From: a virus
DNA length: 64,000 bases
Strand: one strand, 5' to 3'
Virus record (IMG/VR): IMGVR_UViG_3300023174_000118
Span: 1-64,000 of that record
The position numbers and the translations under genes were made by a program. The stretch's first letter is position 1, and each line of letters starts with the position of its first letter. The notes beneath the pieces were generated by a model that ran no database searches, had not been told where the DNA came from, and saw only the letters and a program-made list of their open reading frames with translations. Below are positions 41,633 to 48,904 of this stretch, piece after piece.

Positions 41633-42300
41633 TTACTCCTCTGTATAGCCTAGACCTGCTCCAATTCCAAACCCTGCTTGTGCTGCAAAGCTTCCCTGAA
41701 GAGAAACTATATCATCACCTGAAGCTTTTATACCAAGAGCTTGTCTCTGTACATCTTCAAAAGTTTTTCCTTGTGGTGCTGCGTCTTCCTCATCTACATC
41801 TAAATCTATTCCTTTAAGACTTGCCGTAAACTTTCTGTCTTCCGACTTTTGTTTCTTAAAAGATTTCAATGTTTGAATAAGTTCTGGCATTGAAAGACTT
41901 TCTTCTAGTTCTTCGTAATTCTTCCAGTGACCCAGAAGAAATACTTCACCCTCTAAAGCGGCTAAATCTAGTTCTGACCAGCCAGAACCGCTGCCGCTAG
42001 AAGGTTTGGGTCGTCCATCTTAATCCCACCACATACTTCAAGTATGCGATTAATTGTGGGGACGTCAAGTGCATCTTCTAGTGCATCTCTATCTGCTACC
42101 AATTCTGGTAGTTGTTTTTCAAGTGCTACTGCAACTGCGTCAATTAATACGTTGAGTGTTTGCGCCTCTGTAGTTGAATCGCTTGCTGCTTGTAGTACGA
42201 GCATAAACTTTCTTAGCTCTTTGATGCTTAGGGGCTTCAACTTAACTGTTGAGCCATTCTGAAGCGTTACTTCTTCTACGCTATATACTGTTGTTGCCAA
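41633..42300 (-). CDS. Tail assembly chaperone, -1 frameshift product (gpGT-like)
   Basis: Translation begins at TTG 42300 and shifts -1 at CCCAAAC (42004-42010), then continues to the stop at 41633. That gives 99 + 123 = 222 residues. After the slip the second part reads GSGSGWSELDLAALEGEVFL, LGHWKNYEELEESLSMPELI, ending AQAGFGIGAGLGYTEE. It has no convincing start of its own; the ATG inside at 41890 is well within the domain. Such long forms bind the tape measure protein during tail assembly, as gpGT does in lambda. The place just before the tape measure gene fits. Confidence 0.85.
41968..42300 (-). CDS. Tail assembly chaperone, short form (gpG-like)
   Basis: 110 residues from TTG 42300: ATTVYSVEEVTLQNGSTVKL, then KPLSIKELRKFMLVLQAASD and a C-terminus MDDPNLLAAAVLAGQN. 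I chose TTG 42300 because AGGAGG lies 6 nt before it; the ATG at 42327 is upstream of that site. The short form is made when no frameshift occurs and is needed in excess over the long form in known systems. Confidence 0.88.
   Translation of the reverse strand: MATTVYSVEEVTLQNGSTVKLKPLSIKELRKFMLVLQAASDSTTEAQTLNVLIDAVAVALEKQLPELVADRDALEDALDVPTINRILEVCGGIKMDDPNLLAAAVLAGQN
42004..42010 (-). other. -1 ribosomal frameshift heptamer CCCAAAC
   Basis: The zero-frame codons are CCA AAC. Slipping by -1 gives CCC AAA, so both tRNAs can re-pair (X XXY YYZ). The -1 frame is open from there to 41633 and encodes a convincing protein. Location near the end of the short form, just before the tape measure gene, is the classic setting. 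Confidence 0.85.
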
Positions 42301-42329
42301 TTTAATCCTCCTAGGATCTAGTCTCAATT

Positions 42330-42358
42330 ATTATAACATATAGGCATTATCTATACAA
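42330..42358 (-). promoter_or_regulatory. Promoter of the tail chaperone/tape measure unit
   Basis: TTGTAT (42353-42358), 17 nt, TATAAT (42330-42335) with TGT before it (extended -10). It follows directly after the terminator of the major tail gene. Start near 42323, leader about 23 nt with AGGAGG. Confidence 0.65.
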
Positions 42359-42364
42359 ATGGAA

Positions 42365-42386
42365 AGCCCCCAGTTTCCTGGGGGCT
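42365..42386 (-). terminator. Terminator after the major tail protein
   Basis: AGCCCCCAG-GAAA-CTGGGGGCT: a perfect 9-bp GC-rich stem with a GAAA tetraloop. TTTCC and ATTTG follow on the minus strand. It should end most transcripts of the major tail gene and raise its level relative to the chaperones. Confidence 0.8.
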
Positions 42387-42407
42387 CTCATTAATAAATT
42401 AAATTTA

Positions 42408-43124
42408 TTATGATGATACTGTTAGTACACGGTCAATAATCTTACCGTATTCTGAGCCAGAGTAGTTAGCATCTGGGAGAAGACGGAAAGTCACTGGGAA
42501 TGTAGTTGGAGTAGTACGTGCAAGAGAGTGCTGTGACTGTTGTACAGACAAAACACGACGTGCATAATATATACGCTCTGCGGTTGCTGTAGTGCCAGCT
42601 GTTGGAGCTTGTCCAATTGCAATTAATTGACGCTCTGTTGGAGCTTGTCCCAAAGAACCTGCTTCAATTTTAATTGTATCAACCTTGCTTGTTCCAGTAC
42701 CTGTTGTTGATAGTGATGTTGCAGATTGTCCGAATACGGTTACAATGTTTTCTAAAGTACCTTCTGACATTTCTGTTGCAATCATAACTTCCATTGCAGA
42801 CTTGAACAGCTTAGCTGTATCAAGTAGCTGATCAACAGTTACTGAGTCGTATGTTGGGTTATATGTAATCTGAAGACCGTTGTTAGTAAAACCAACGTTA
42901 CGATATCCAAATAATCCTGATGTTTGATCTACACCATTAAGTGTAGTTGTGTATGAAACTCCAGTTGAAAAAGCTGGAACTGCTACGTTTTTTGCGCTGG
43001 AAGCAAGGCCTGCGCCTGGCTCAACATTTGAGATGTAATCTGAATCATTAATGTCAACGTTCGACAAAAACAATGGAGATGCACCAACTAAAATGTTTTT
43101 AGCATTACCTACGGATTGTGCCAT
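42408..43124 (-). CDS. Major tail tube protein
   Basis: The 238 residues are beta-rich (VDINDSDYISNVEPGAGLAS, GLQITYNPTYDSVTVDQLLD, ERIYYARRVLSVQQSQHSLA). The position fits the major tail protein: after connector genes and before the chaperones and tape measure. A long leader with AGGAGG, a promoter and a strong terminator around it support high expression. Family is by context rather than a decisive motif. Confidence 0.8.
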   Translation of the reverse strand: MAQSVGNAKNILVGASPLFLSNVDINDSDYISNVEPGAGLASSAKNVAVPAFSTGVSYTTTLNGVDQTSGLFGYRNVGFTNNGLQITYNPTYDSVTVDQLLDTAKLFKSAMEVMIATEMSEGTLENIVTVFGQSATSLSTTGTGTSKVDTIKIEAGSLGQAPTERQLIAIGQAPTAGTTATAERIYYARRVLSVQQSQHSLARTTPTTFPVTFRLLPDANYSGSEYGKIIDRVLTVSS

Positions 43125-43200
43125 AGTTATTTTCCTCCTATTTATAAAAATATATATATATTGTTGTAAATCATTAAATCTTGGCTGGCTAGGCCCTTCC

Positions 43201-43240
43201 CTCTATGTATAATAATAGAGTATAATGCCCCCAAAGGCAA
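43201..43240 (-). promoter_or_regulatory. Promoter and inverted repeat of the major tail gene
   Basis: TTGCCT (43235-43240), 17 nt, TATTAT (43212-43217). CTCTAT-N8-ATAGAG (43201-43220) overlaps the -10 and may be an operator or just chance. The same TTGCCT -35 is used by the prohead protease promoter. The leader is about 80 nt, longer than usual here, and ends in GGAGG. Confidence 0.55.
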
Positions 43241-43241
43241 A

Positions 43242-43751
43242 CTAAAGAAATCTGCCTGTTGTGTTTAGATGTCTTGCGTATTTAACCTCAAGGATTACAT
43301 CGGTAGACAAAAACCCTGCTAATTCTTCAGATGGGGCTGTTGGAGAAATATCGGCTATAAATATGCTAAAGAATTTGAACTTCTTTGATATGCCAGAATA
43401 GGCATTTGCATCTCTAGCCGAATCATCCATTCTTCTAAACAGGTCTGTCATCAAGTTTCTAATCTCATTTATTTCTGAAACATCTGTTGAATATATAGTA
43501 AACAAAATCTGCTCACAGCAGATTGCCCAGTTGTCCTCATATGATAGCCCTATCTTGTCATAGACTATATGTTTCTTCCCGCTCAAAAATTGATTCATTT
43601 CTGGAGACTGCTGAACAGGTATGATTGGAATAATCTCTTGCCCTATATTATCTGAATAGTAGTCGGTAGATTTAAAAATGCTATTAGCCGTTAATTCAGA
43701 CCAAAGGTACTTTCTTAAATCAACCATTATGTCTGCCTTATAATCTGTCAT
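43242..43751 (-). CDS. Probable tail terminator/completion protein
   Basis: The 169 residues (VDLRKYLWSELTANSIFKST, EIIPIIPVQQSPEMNQFLSG, SEINEIRNLMTDLFRRMDDS) occupy the usual place of tail terminator proteins, just before the major tail gene. The alpha/beta pattern fits. Homology is not obvious by eye. Confidence 0.65.
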   Translation of the reverse strand: MTDYKADIMVDLRKYLWSELTANSIFKSTDYYSDNIGQEIIPIIPVQQSPEMNQFLSGKKHIVYDKIGLSYEDNWAICCEQILFTIYSTDVSEINEIRNLMTDLFRRMDDSARDANAYSGISKKFKFFSIFIADISPTAPSEELAGFLSTDVILEVKYARHLNTTGRFL

Positions 43752-44530
43752 ACCACACCTCCAAATGCTGAAGCAATTGCTGATTCTGCATGCATATTTA
43801 ATGTGTTAGCATTAAATGAATATTTAACCTTTTTAATATCTGATGGAAGTTTCATTGATTTAGTTAATGATGAATTAAATATTTGTTGAAAACCTGATTT
43901 TTTAATTGATAAGTTTATTAAATTACCTGTAAAAAATTGTGCATATGCTATTTTGAACCTTCCAGTCGCTTTGCCTCCACCAGGCCTTGTAACGGTCACA
44001 GAGGCTCCTTTAGGCATATATACTACTCCAGTACTAGTTTCAAATACTAATCGCTCTGCGAACCTAGGACGGATTACTAGAGGCACTCCAGCTTCCATCA
44101 CAGACGCTTTATTAATAAATACGTGTCTTTTATTTCCAAAGTTACTTGGAACAACAGATTTAGAAGGCAAAAAATCAGATGTAATCTTAAATGAAAGTCC
44201 ATCTGTAGATAGCACTTTTAGCTTAAATAGTCTTGCGCTTTTATTGCCAGTCTTTTTCCACTCATATACATGATGCAAAGATTTAGGATTTGTTCTTGAT
44301 TTTGAATCTATATATAAGCCAAAGTCTTGTTCTATTTGTTTAAATATTACAGACTGAAATTTTTTTTGAAATTGTTTATTTGTTGTAATTTTAGAAATAA
44401 CCTGTGCCTGATAATATATTGCTGCTGATATTTGAGCAACTGTACTATCTTTTAAAACGCTGCCAGAGGTGCCAGCCATGCCTTTTTGTAGTCCGCTGGC
44501 TGCTGTAACTAATAATGAGCTATTGTCCAA
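43748..44530 (-). CDS. Neck/connector protein (HK97 gp10-like place)
   Basis: The 260 residues are basic and partly repetitive (ISKITTNKQFQKKFQSVIFK, SRTNPKSLHHVYEWKKTGNK, RPRFAERLVFETSTGVVYMP). It is in the HK97 gp10 position, between head closure and tail terminator proteins. It overlaps both neighbours. No motif fixes the function. Confidence 0.65.
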   Translation of the reverse strand: MDNSSLLVTAASGLQKGMAGTSGSVLKDSTVAQISAAIYYQAQVISKITTNKQFQKKFQSVIFKQIEQDFGLYIDSKSRTNPKSLHHVYEWKKTGNKSARLFKLKVLSTDGLSFKITSDFLPSKSVVPSNFGNKRHVFINKASVMEAGVPLVIRPRFAERLVFETSTGVVYMPKGASVTVTRPGGGKATGRFKIAYAQFFTGNLINLSIKKSGFQQIFNSSLTKSMKLPSDIKKVKYSFNANTLNMHAESAIASAFGGVV

Positions 44531-44948
44531 TTGTCTGATTTTCCGATCTCTTGACGGTAGAGTTATATCCTAATATTCCGCCTAGCGGATCCGTCATTGG
44601 AGTTACTCCCATTACCTCAAATACTGTAGGGGTATTACTAGGAAAATTTAATTCTTCCCAGATAACTGTTCCTTCTGAGTCTCTAATGTTTGTTATTTTT
44701 TCTCTTAGTATAATTTTTTCTGATGTTCTAATTTGTAGCATTTGCTCATTAACATATTTGTTAGACAATGTTTGTCTATCGCTAGTTCTGCTTGAGGCAG
44801 AGTTACTTATAACACCTTTTGCACTGCAAGGTACGGTCCTATCAAATTGCCATTCTTTTTTTATTGAGCCTGTGTCTGCATCTTGTAAATCAGATTGCTT
44901 GTAGACATCCATATACATAGACAAAATAGAGTCAACAAGATCATACAT
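44520..44948 (-). CDS. Head closure protein, probable
   Basis: The 142 residues (MYMDVYKQSDLQDADTGSIK, QMLQIRTSEKIILREKITNI, TPTVFEVMGVTPMTDPLGGI) have the size and beta content of head-tail stopper proteins, and the order of genes fits. Overlaps the connector before it by one base. Confidence 0.65.
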   Translation of the reverse strand: MYDLVDSILSMYMDVYKQSDLQDADTGSIKKEWQFDRTVPCSAKGVISNSASSRTSDRQTLSNKYVNEQMLQIRTSEKIILREKITNIRDSEGTVIWEELNFPSNTPTVFEVMGVTPMTDPLGGILGYNSTVKRSENQTIGQ

Positions 44949-45928
44949 TAGATTACAACCATCTTGTTGATAACATATGGAAGAAGTAATTGATCTGCAT
45001 AGAGATTACCAGTTCCTGAATATGTACCAGAATTGTACTCGAATTTCCAGTCAAATGTCTGTATTGACTTCATATACTTATTACGCCAAACTTTATCTTT
45101 TGAAAAATAATCTTTCATTAATTCAATACAGGCAAGATCAACTTCATCAGGAACTTCTTCCCAGCCAAATCTACCTTGTACTCTATAGGTTATTCCATTT
45201 GCAAATACTCCGTTATAGGTATCATTCATTGGAGGAGGAACCATTCCATTTGCTGTATACACTGTATTGTCAAGCATATTAGCTCTATTAATTCTTATTC
45301 CAAATCCACTTTCTGAAATAATTGTATTATAGTTCCAGTTACTGACATTAGTTAAATTATTTAAAAGCAGTATATCATTCATATATAACTCATGAAGTTC
45401 TGCTAACTTATAAGGTAAAGGCAAAACGTCAGAACCTGATCCATATGCTATTTGAACATCGTCATACAAATAGAACTGTTGCTGAGTATATGCTTCAATT
45501 AATTTTCTGGCATATCTTTCAGCATTACACAATTCAAAATATGATTTAGAATTAGGGTCAGAATAATCAGACCCTAATCCCAAAGCATCAATTGCTTGAC
45601 TCATATCTGTATATGGAGTTTGCACGTAAACCTTATGGCTTTTTTCTGTAGATACTGAGCCAACTGTGTATGACCAATTTAGTCTAAGCTGTCTCTGTCT
45701 TGTGGTATATGATACTGGAATATATACTACGTATGTACCCGCATCTACTTCCGACTTTATTGCCGTTAATGTTGCAAGTATTGTTCCAGGGTTAATAGGT
45801 GGAGATATTGCTGGATCTTCTGTAATGTCATATAGCCGAACAACTGGAAGACTATCTGAGTCAGTTAGCTTTCCTTGCCAAAACACTTTATGTGTTACTG
45901 GTGAATTTGAACCTACTAGAATTTCCAT
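44948..45928 (-). CDS. Head-tail adaptor-like protein
   Basis: The 326 residues have an N-terminal beta domain (VTHKVFWQGKLTDSDSLPVV, DAGTYVVYIPVSYTTRQRQL). A helical adaptor-like part follows (YFELCNAERYARKLIEAYTQ, EVPDEVDLACIELMKDYFSK). The helical half looks like gp6/gp15-type adaptors that bind the portal ring. The extra N-terminal sandwich is unusual for such proteins and may decorate the neck. Confidence 0.7.
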   Translation of the reverse strand: MEILVGSNSPVTHKVFWQGKLTDSDSLPVVRLYDITEDPAISPPINPGTILATLTAIKSEVDAGTYVVYIPVSYTTRQRQLRLNWSYTVGSVSTEKSHKVYVQTPYTDMSQAIDALGLGSDYSDPNSKSYFELCNAERYARKLIEAYTQQQFYLYDDVQIAYGSGSDVLPLPYKLAELHELYMNDILLLNNLTNVSNWNYNTIISESGFGIRINRANMLDNTVYTANGMVPPPMNDTYNGVFANGITYRVQGRFGWEEVPDEVDLACIELMKDYFSKDKVWRNKYMKSIQTFDWKFEYNSGTYSGTGNLYADQLLLPYVINKMVVI

Positions 45929-45938
45929 TTAATAAAGG

Positions 45939-46346
45939 TTAAGCGTAGTACTCCTGAACTTCCTTTGGAGTTGCTAAGCGAAAACCCTCCTCCTTGTCAA
46001 AAATTTCTTGAGCATCATCTGCTGTCATTGCAACAAAAGGATGCTCTTTTGTAAACGTAAATCCAAGAATATCATATCTATAATTCTCTCTAGTCATTCT
46101 GACTAGCATTGTGTTTTCTGGTTGAGAATCAAGATTAAATCTTGGAAGAATTTCTTCAGCGTCTTCGCTAAATTCATCTGCCGCCTTTTCAATATCTTTA
46201 ATAGTCTTTTGATAAACAGACCAAGTTACTCCCTCTTCGGCAAGAGCGGCAACAATATCGGCCTTATTCTTTAGTCCATCAGTGTCAACTGCAAAGTCCT
46301 CTGCAACTTTTCTGAGTTCTGCTACTTTCAATGTCTCAAATGACAT
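45939..46346 (-). CDS. Small head protein with SAP/Rho-N-like domain
   Basis: The 135 residues begin LKVAELRKVAEDFAVDTDGL followed by NKADIVAALAEEGVTW, the helix-extended-helix pattern of SAP/Rho N-terminal domains. The C-terminal part (MLVRMTRENYRYDILGFTFT, TADDAQEIFDKEEGFRLATP) is a small alpha/beta domain, often found in head fibre or joining proteins. It has its own promoter after the capsid terminator and an AAGGAG site. Confidence 0.75.
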   Translation of the reverse strand: MSFETLKVAELRKVAEDFAVDTDGLKNKADIVAALAEEGVTWSVYQKTIKDIEKAADEFSEDAEEILPRFNLDSQPENTMLVRMTRENYRYDILGFTFTKEHPFVAMTADDAQEIFDKEEGFRLATPKEVQEYYA

Positions 46347-46371
46347 ATATTCTCCTTTGTTAGGTTCTTCA

Positions 46372-46400
46372 ATTATAGCATTGTTAAATTAAAATGAAAA
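46372..46400 (-). promoter_or_regulatory. Promoter of the connector unit
   Basis: TTTTCA (46395-46400), 17 nt, TATAAT (46372-46377) with TGC before it. The -35 overlaps the U-run of the capsid terminator, forming a compact terminator-promoter pair. Leader about 20-25 nt. Confidence 0.65.
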
Positions 46401-46422
46401 GCCCCCAAAATTAATTGGGGGC
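46401..46422 (-). terminator. Terminator after the major capsid protein
   Basis: GCCCCCAA-TTAATT-TTGGGGGC, an 8-bp stem, followed by TTTTCATTTT on the minus strand. A strong intrinsic terminator that would raise capsid relative to connector proteins. Confidence 0.85.
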
Positions 46423-46447
46423 CTCTCTGGGGCTAATTCTTAATTAA

Positions 46448-47497
46448 TTAAGAAGCAACCTTAACGTTCTTTACGACAACCCAAGCATCTGCTTGTTCGA
46501 TCTGGACGCCAACACGAGTATACATTGTGTACTCGATTGAGTCCTTACGTGGCCAGAAGAAACGGTAAACAGTTACATCACGCTTGATTCCAATAACAAC
46601 GTTATTTGGGAATGACAAGTGGATATCTCCGTGTGAACCTGAAGCTCCTGAGTGTGTTCCAGTCTGTGTCTCGTTAAGAAGTGGTACTTCAACAATTGGA
46701 ATACCAAATGCGAATGGTGCCACATATCCTGCTGGGCCACCTACTGGTGCTGTTCCTCCACGGATAATGCTTGAAGCGATGTCCTGTGGAATTGTCTGAT
46801 TTGTTCCAATGCTGTTAGCATATAGGAAGTCCTGAATCAAGTTTGATCCAGCAAGGAAGCGAAGGTCTGCACGACGTTGCTTGTACTTACGTGGCATAGC
46901 CTTAAGTGCCTTGTTGAATACTTCACGAGAAACTCCAGCGCCAGCTGCGTCTACGACACGACCTGATGCCTTTGCCTTCTTTACAACGCCATCAAATGAC
47001 TTGTAAAGAGCGTCTGAAGAAAGTGATGTGTCACCGTTAAGAATAACATCTTCGATGTCATTTCCTGCTTGTGTTGCCATCAAACGTGCAATATGATCTT
47101 CTAGATCTGCACCTTCGATGTTATCTTCTAGAGACTCTGTTGAAAGCTCCCAATCCATGCGGAGTTTCTTTGTTGTTAAAGAAATTTTTGAGAAAGTTAC
47201 GGCACTGTTAGCACCATCGTTATCTCCTTCGGTTGCAAGCTTCATAAGCTTCTCACCAACGGACATACGGTCGATCTCGGCTGTGTCTGACTTCATACGA
47301 ACTGTACGTGCAACTTTACCGATTACGGTTGCGTCGAACATATAGTCAAGGAAGCGAGCAGATTGTTCTGGGTTTAGAAGACCACCATTGCCATTTTCAG
47401 ACGCTGTGTGTACTCCTGAACCACCAGTTGTTGAAGCAAAAGTACCACGAGCTGTTGTGCCTGTAGCAATTGCTTTTTCTAATGTTTCATTACTCAT
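46448..47497 (-). CDS. Major capsid protein (HK97-fold type)
   Basis: The 349 residues follow the protease/scaffold gene and precede connectors. Typical parts: LLNPEQSARFLDYMFDATVI (N-arm), VGEKLMKLATEGDNDGANSA (E-loop region), MATQAGNDIEDVILNGDTSL (spine helix end) and NVVIGIKRDVTVYRFFWPRK (A-domain end). An AAGGTAGGTG site lies before the ATG. The strong terminator after it fits high expression. Lys residues in the E-loop might cross-link as in HK97, but this is not predictable. Confidence 0.93.
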   Translation of the reverse strand: MSNETLEKAIATGTTARGTFASTTGGSGVHTASENGNGGLLNPEQSARFLDYMFDATVIGKVARTVRMKSDTAEIDRMSVGEKLMKLATEGDNDGANSAVTFSKISLTTKKLRMDWELSTESLEDNIEGADLEDHIARLMATQAGNDIEDVILNGDTSLSSDALYKSFDGVVKKAKASGRVVDAAGAGVSREVFNKALKAMPRKYKQRRADLRFLAGSNLIQDFLYANSIGTNQTIPQDIASSIIRGGTAPVGGPAGYVAPFAFGIPIVEVPLLNETQTGTHSGASGSHGDIHLSFPNNVVIGIKRDVTVYRFFWPRKDSIEYTMYTRVGVQIEQADAWVVVKNVKVAS

Positions 47498-47513
47498 TTA
47501 TTTTTCACCTACC

Positions 47514-48062
47514 TTAGTTAAATATTTCGTTCACGGAACCGAGGAAAGAACCGTTCCATTTAGATTTTTTGATTGTTACCTCTTCTGATCGGCCAAGATC
47601 TGAAGACTTCTTAATTGCAGTCTCTGATTCTACTGCATCGACACGCTTTTGTACACCATCAATCGTGCTCTTGATATCATTTACAGCACTTGAAAGCACT
47701 GTGTGTTGTTCTGCCAACTCTGAAATTCTAGCATCTACGCTCTTGCTGAAAGATTCAACAGTCTCTTGGATTGTTGTTACCTGTGCTGCATTTGCTTCTG
47801 ATGCCTTGTTTAGAGTTTCTGAGAAAAAGCCTTTTAGATCGCCTAACATCTTCGCAAAATCAGGTTCATCAACCTTATCTTCTGATACTTCGGCTGCTTT
47901 TTCCAGAGTTTCGGCAGGAACGTCTTCTGCTACTGCATCTTCTGCAGGCGCCTCAGCTGGAGCTGCATCTTCTGCAACAACTGCTGTCTCTTCAACGGCT
48001 ACTTCAACTGCTGCATCTACTGCAACGTCTTCAGCAACTACGTTTTCTGTGTTATCTGACAT
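47514..48062 (-). CDS. Scaffold protein from an in-frame internal start
   Basis: ATG 48062 is preceded by AGGAGG at 48070-48075 with 7-nt spacing, the best ribosome site in this gene. It would give 182 residues in the same frame: MSDNTENVVAEDVAVDAAVE, then a long acidic Ala-rich part and a coiled coil (TTIQETVESFSKSVDARISE). Nested scaffold genes of this kind are known from lambda (C/Nu3). The link region before it is not needed for either function. Confidence 0.8.
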   Translation of the reverse strand: MSDNTENVVAEDVAVDAAVEVAVEETAVVAEDAAPAEAPAEDAVAEDVPAETLEKAAEVSEDKVDEPDFAKMLGDLKGFFSETLNKASEANAAQVTTIQETVESFSKSVDARISELAEQHTVLSSAVNDIKSTIDGVQKRVDAVESETAIKKSSDLGRSEEVTIKKSKWNGSFLGSVNEIFN

Positions 48063-48851
48063 TTCATTACCTCCTTCTGCGTTTGCCTGTTTTGCAATTT
48101 TTTGTGTATCAGGCAACGTAAATCTTGAATGCTTGTACGCATCAAGAATCTTATCAATCTCTTTTGCTTTGTTAACATCTGAACTCTCAACCCAACCAAT
48201 TAGTTGTGCTGGCTTACCAGATACTGGTGAGTCATATGTTTTCTCTGTTGAGATAAAAACAGAGTTACTGTCTTCACAGTAAAAAATATTTTCGGTTACA
48301 ACATCTACTGCTATACCCTTTGCAATGTATTGTCCATTTACTTTCTGAATAGAAAGAATGTTACAAAGCTCATTTGCTGGAGAGTCTACAATTGATAGTT
48401 CCATCAATTCATAGTCTTTAATAAATCTTACAGTTTTACCCGTAGCCTTATTAACTTCATTATCTGACTCTTTAATCTTTCCGCCGATTGAGAATCCTGA
48501 AAGAGTTCCATCTAGAACTTTTTCCCAACTGTCCTGTGCGCCTTTTGAAATGTATGCTGTGACATAAACTCCGTTATAAAATTCTTTAGTTGCTGGGTCA
48601 TAGAAAGTTTCTGGCTTAAAAGAAACCATTTTTCCAACTGCAAGAGATCCGTGCATTTCACGAATGTTTCCACGGAAACTTTCAAATGCTTTTACGCTTG
48701 CTTCTGATGTTACAACATCGCCTGTTTGATCAACATTGTCTAGTGTTGCAAAACCAGAGACAGTTCTTTTTTCACGGTTAACTTTAGTGAAAGGAACAGA
48801 CAAGTTAATGTCGTTGCCATGGCTAGTCCATAAAGACTTTTCAATATTCAT
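47514..48851 (-). CDS. Prohead protease fused to scaffold
   Basis: The 445 residues have a protease half (1-170) with H67 (IREMHGSLAVGKM), S121 (GTLSGFSIGGK) and D156 (LMELSIVDSPANE), the HK97-type serine protease triad order. It cleaves scaffold and capsid precursors. A region of about 85 residues links this to an Ala/Glu-rich, coiled-coil scaffold half. A second start inside the gene can make the scaffold alone. The ATG at 48851 has no ribosome site and a -10 box 7 nt before it, so the mRNA may be leaderless. Confidence 0.9.
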   Translation of the reverse strand: MNIEKSLWTSHGNDINLSVPFTKVNREKRTVSGFATLDNVDQTGDVVTSEASVKAFESFRGNIREMHGSLAVGKMVSFKPETFYDPATKEFYNGVYVTAYISKGAQDSWEKVLDGTLSGFSIGGKIKESDNEVNKATGKTVRFIKDYELMELSIVDSPANELCNILSIQKVNGQYIAKGIAVDVVTENIFYCEDSNSVFISTEKTYDSPVSGKPAQLIGWVESSDVNKAKEIDKILDAYKHSRFTLPDTQKIAKQANAEGGNEMSDNTENVVAEDVAVDAAVEVAVEETAVVAEDAAPAEAPAEDAVAEDVPAETLEKAAEVSEDKVDEPDFAKMLGDLKGFFSETLNKASEANAAQVTTIQETVESFSKSVDARISELAEQHTVLSSAVNDIKSTIDGVQKRVDAVESETAIKKSSDLGRSEEVTIKKSKWNGSFLGSVNEIFN

Positions 48852-48858
48852 ATGCTTA

Positions 48859-48887
48859 ATTTTATCTACTTATAGATAAAAAGGCAA
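48859..48887 (-). promoter_or_regulatory. Promoter of the protease/capsid unit (leaderless)
   Basis: TTGCCT (48882-48887), 17 nt, TAAAAT (48859-48864), ending 7 nt before the ATG at 48851. No ribosome site before that ATG. The promoter lies in the 53-bp space after the portal gene. Confidence 0.65.
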
Positions 48888-48904
48888 ATAACAGTTGAGT
48901 AGAG

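Noticed and set aside
42301-42327. ATG at 42327 as the chaperone start
   Set aside because: The AGGAGG site lies downstream of this ATG and correctly spaced for TTG 42300.
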